Origin: an uncultured Mollicutes bacterium
Lineage (GTDB): Bacteria; Bacillota_I; Bacilli_A; Acholeplasmatales; Anaeroplasmataceae
Reading direction: 5' to 3'
Assembly: GCA_937905855.1 (NCBI GenBank)
Contig: CALCWU010000041.1
Coordinates: forward strand, 1 to 5,609
Length of the DNA stretch: 5,609 nt
The translations under genes and the position numbers were made by a program. Positions 4,982 to 5,609 of this stretch are shown here, in pieces (position 1 is the stretch's first letter; the number at the start of each line of letters is the position of its first letter). The notes beneath the pieces are model-generated. The model made no database searches. It was not told where the DNA came from and saw nothing but the letters and a program-made list of their open reading frames with translations.

Positions 4982-5609
4982 AATCTTAAAATCTCGTTTG
5001 GATACAATGGTTCATTACATTCCATATAGATTATCTCTTTTGGATGTCTAGCCGCATCAAGTGGCTCTAAATCCTTATTAAAAATTTGGCCAATGCTAAT
5101 AACCTTATCGCGATTATATCCAAACAATTCTAATTTTGAATTAGGTAAAAAATAATTACGCTGTTCAACAATTGCTAAATGCTTTTCATCATCATATCCT
5201 AAAACAATTCCTACAAATTCCTTAGTTGGAACCTCAGTACTCATATCAAAAAGCTGTTCTTTTGTTGTCGGATTACCAAATAAAAAGCCCGTTGATGTAA
5301 GACGATTTTCACCTTTTTTAACCTCAGCCGCATAGAAATCTATATTAGAAATTTTACCATTCTTTTCATATTCATCAATAAGCATGCGATAGCTTTTTAC
5401 TACTGTAGCAATATAATGAAGACTCTTCATACGCCCTTCAATCTTAAATGATTGAACATTTAAATCCATTAAAGCTGGAATTGCAGCTATTGCACATAAA
5501 TCCTTACTTCCCATTGCAAAATAGCCATCATCACTATTAAGCTTTTTGCCATCAGAAAATAAATCATATTTCCAACGACAGCTATGAGCACACCCACCGC
5601 GATTAGCAT
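4975..5609 (-). CDS. U32-family protein, probably TrhP2-like tRNA U34 hydroxylation factor; C-terminal part only
   Basis: Only the last 210 residues are inside the window; the frame stays open to the right edge, so the ATG at 5514-5512 is internal. Visible residues 2-14 read NRGGCAHSCRWKY, followed by SKDLC (32-36) and FKIEGRMKSLHYIATVVKSYR: the core of the U32 family, whose cysteines hold an iron-sulfur cluster. C6, C10 and C36 are candidate ligands. From about residue 123 on lies the C-terminal beta-barrel of U32 proteins, ending normally at NEILRLC. Family members once called peptidases act in RNA hydroxylation; TrhP1/TrhP2 of B. subtilis act in tRNA U34 5-hydroxyuridine formation. In B. 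subtilis the TrhP genes lie upstream of udk and greA, which supports the TrhP2 reading here. It overlaps ygjP by 7 bases. The exact subfamily cannot be settled without the N-terminus. Confidence 0.9.
   Translation of the reverse strand, partial: ANRGGCAHSCRWKYDLFSDGKKLNSDDGYFAMGSKDLCAIAAIPALMDLNVQSFKIEGRMKSLHYIATVVKSYRMLIDEYEKNGKISNIDFYAAEVKKGENRLTSTGFLFGNPTTKEQLFDMSTEVPTKEFVGIVLGYDDEKHLAIVEQRNYFLPNSKLELFGYNRDKVISIGQIFNKDLEPLDAARHPKEIIYMECNEPLYPNEILRLC

Noticed and set aside
4975..5514. U32 gene as a complete 179-residue protein starting at 5514
   Set aside because: The frame continues to the window edge with conserved U32 residues (NRGGCAHSCRWKY), so that ATG is internal and the gene is truncated by the window.

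Overview
The window comes from an AT-rich, endospore-lineage Firmicute (Bacilli, Erysipelotrichia or a Mollicutes-related gut lineage). Three things point there. The genes match low-GC Gram-positive families (yqeG, yqeH, yqeK, rsfS, greA, a U32 protein). There is a clear sporulation sigma factor of the SigK type. Shine-Dalgarno sites are strong and stop codons are standard: TAA, TAG and one TGA, with tryptophan encoded by TGG, so the Mycoplasma code is not in use. I cannot name a genus. Every stretch is genic; the longest gap is 73 bases.

Right part, minus strand, read from 5609 down to 3763: the C-terminal part of a U32-family protein, most like the tRNA U34 hydroxylation protein TrhP2; a YgjP-like zinc metallohydrolase overlapping it by 7 bases; then the transcript-cleavage factor gene greA with its own sigma-A-type promoter. 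A U32 gene near greA is also the Bacillus subtilis arrangement, where udk sits between them instead of ygjP.

Middle, plus strand: sigK, the only plus-strand gene. It converges on greA across a short bidirectional terminator and diverges from yqeG across only 34 bases.

Left part, minus strand, read from 3030 down to 1: a tightly packed ribosome-assembly operon. It holds yqeG (HAD phosphatase), yqeH (circularly permuted GTPase for 30S assembly) and one continuous reading frame joining YqeK (HD-domain Ap4A hydrolase) to RsfS (ribosome silencing factor). The aroE, yhbY and nadD genes that usually lie between yqeH and yqeK are absent. Behind it, 42 bases on, lies the start of a very AT-rich gene with a Tudor/CarD-like N-terminus and a SWIM zinc-binding motif; it runs off the window.

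Most of the window is conserved housekeeping content. The points most worth a second look are the YqeK-RsfS fusion with a Shine-Dalgarno-like site preserved at the join, the uncharacterised SWIM protein, and the short hydrophobic pro-sequence and possible vegetative promoter of sigK. I found no sign of a defence system, mobile element, CRISPR array or RNA gene.
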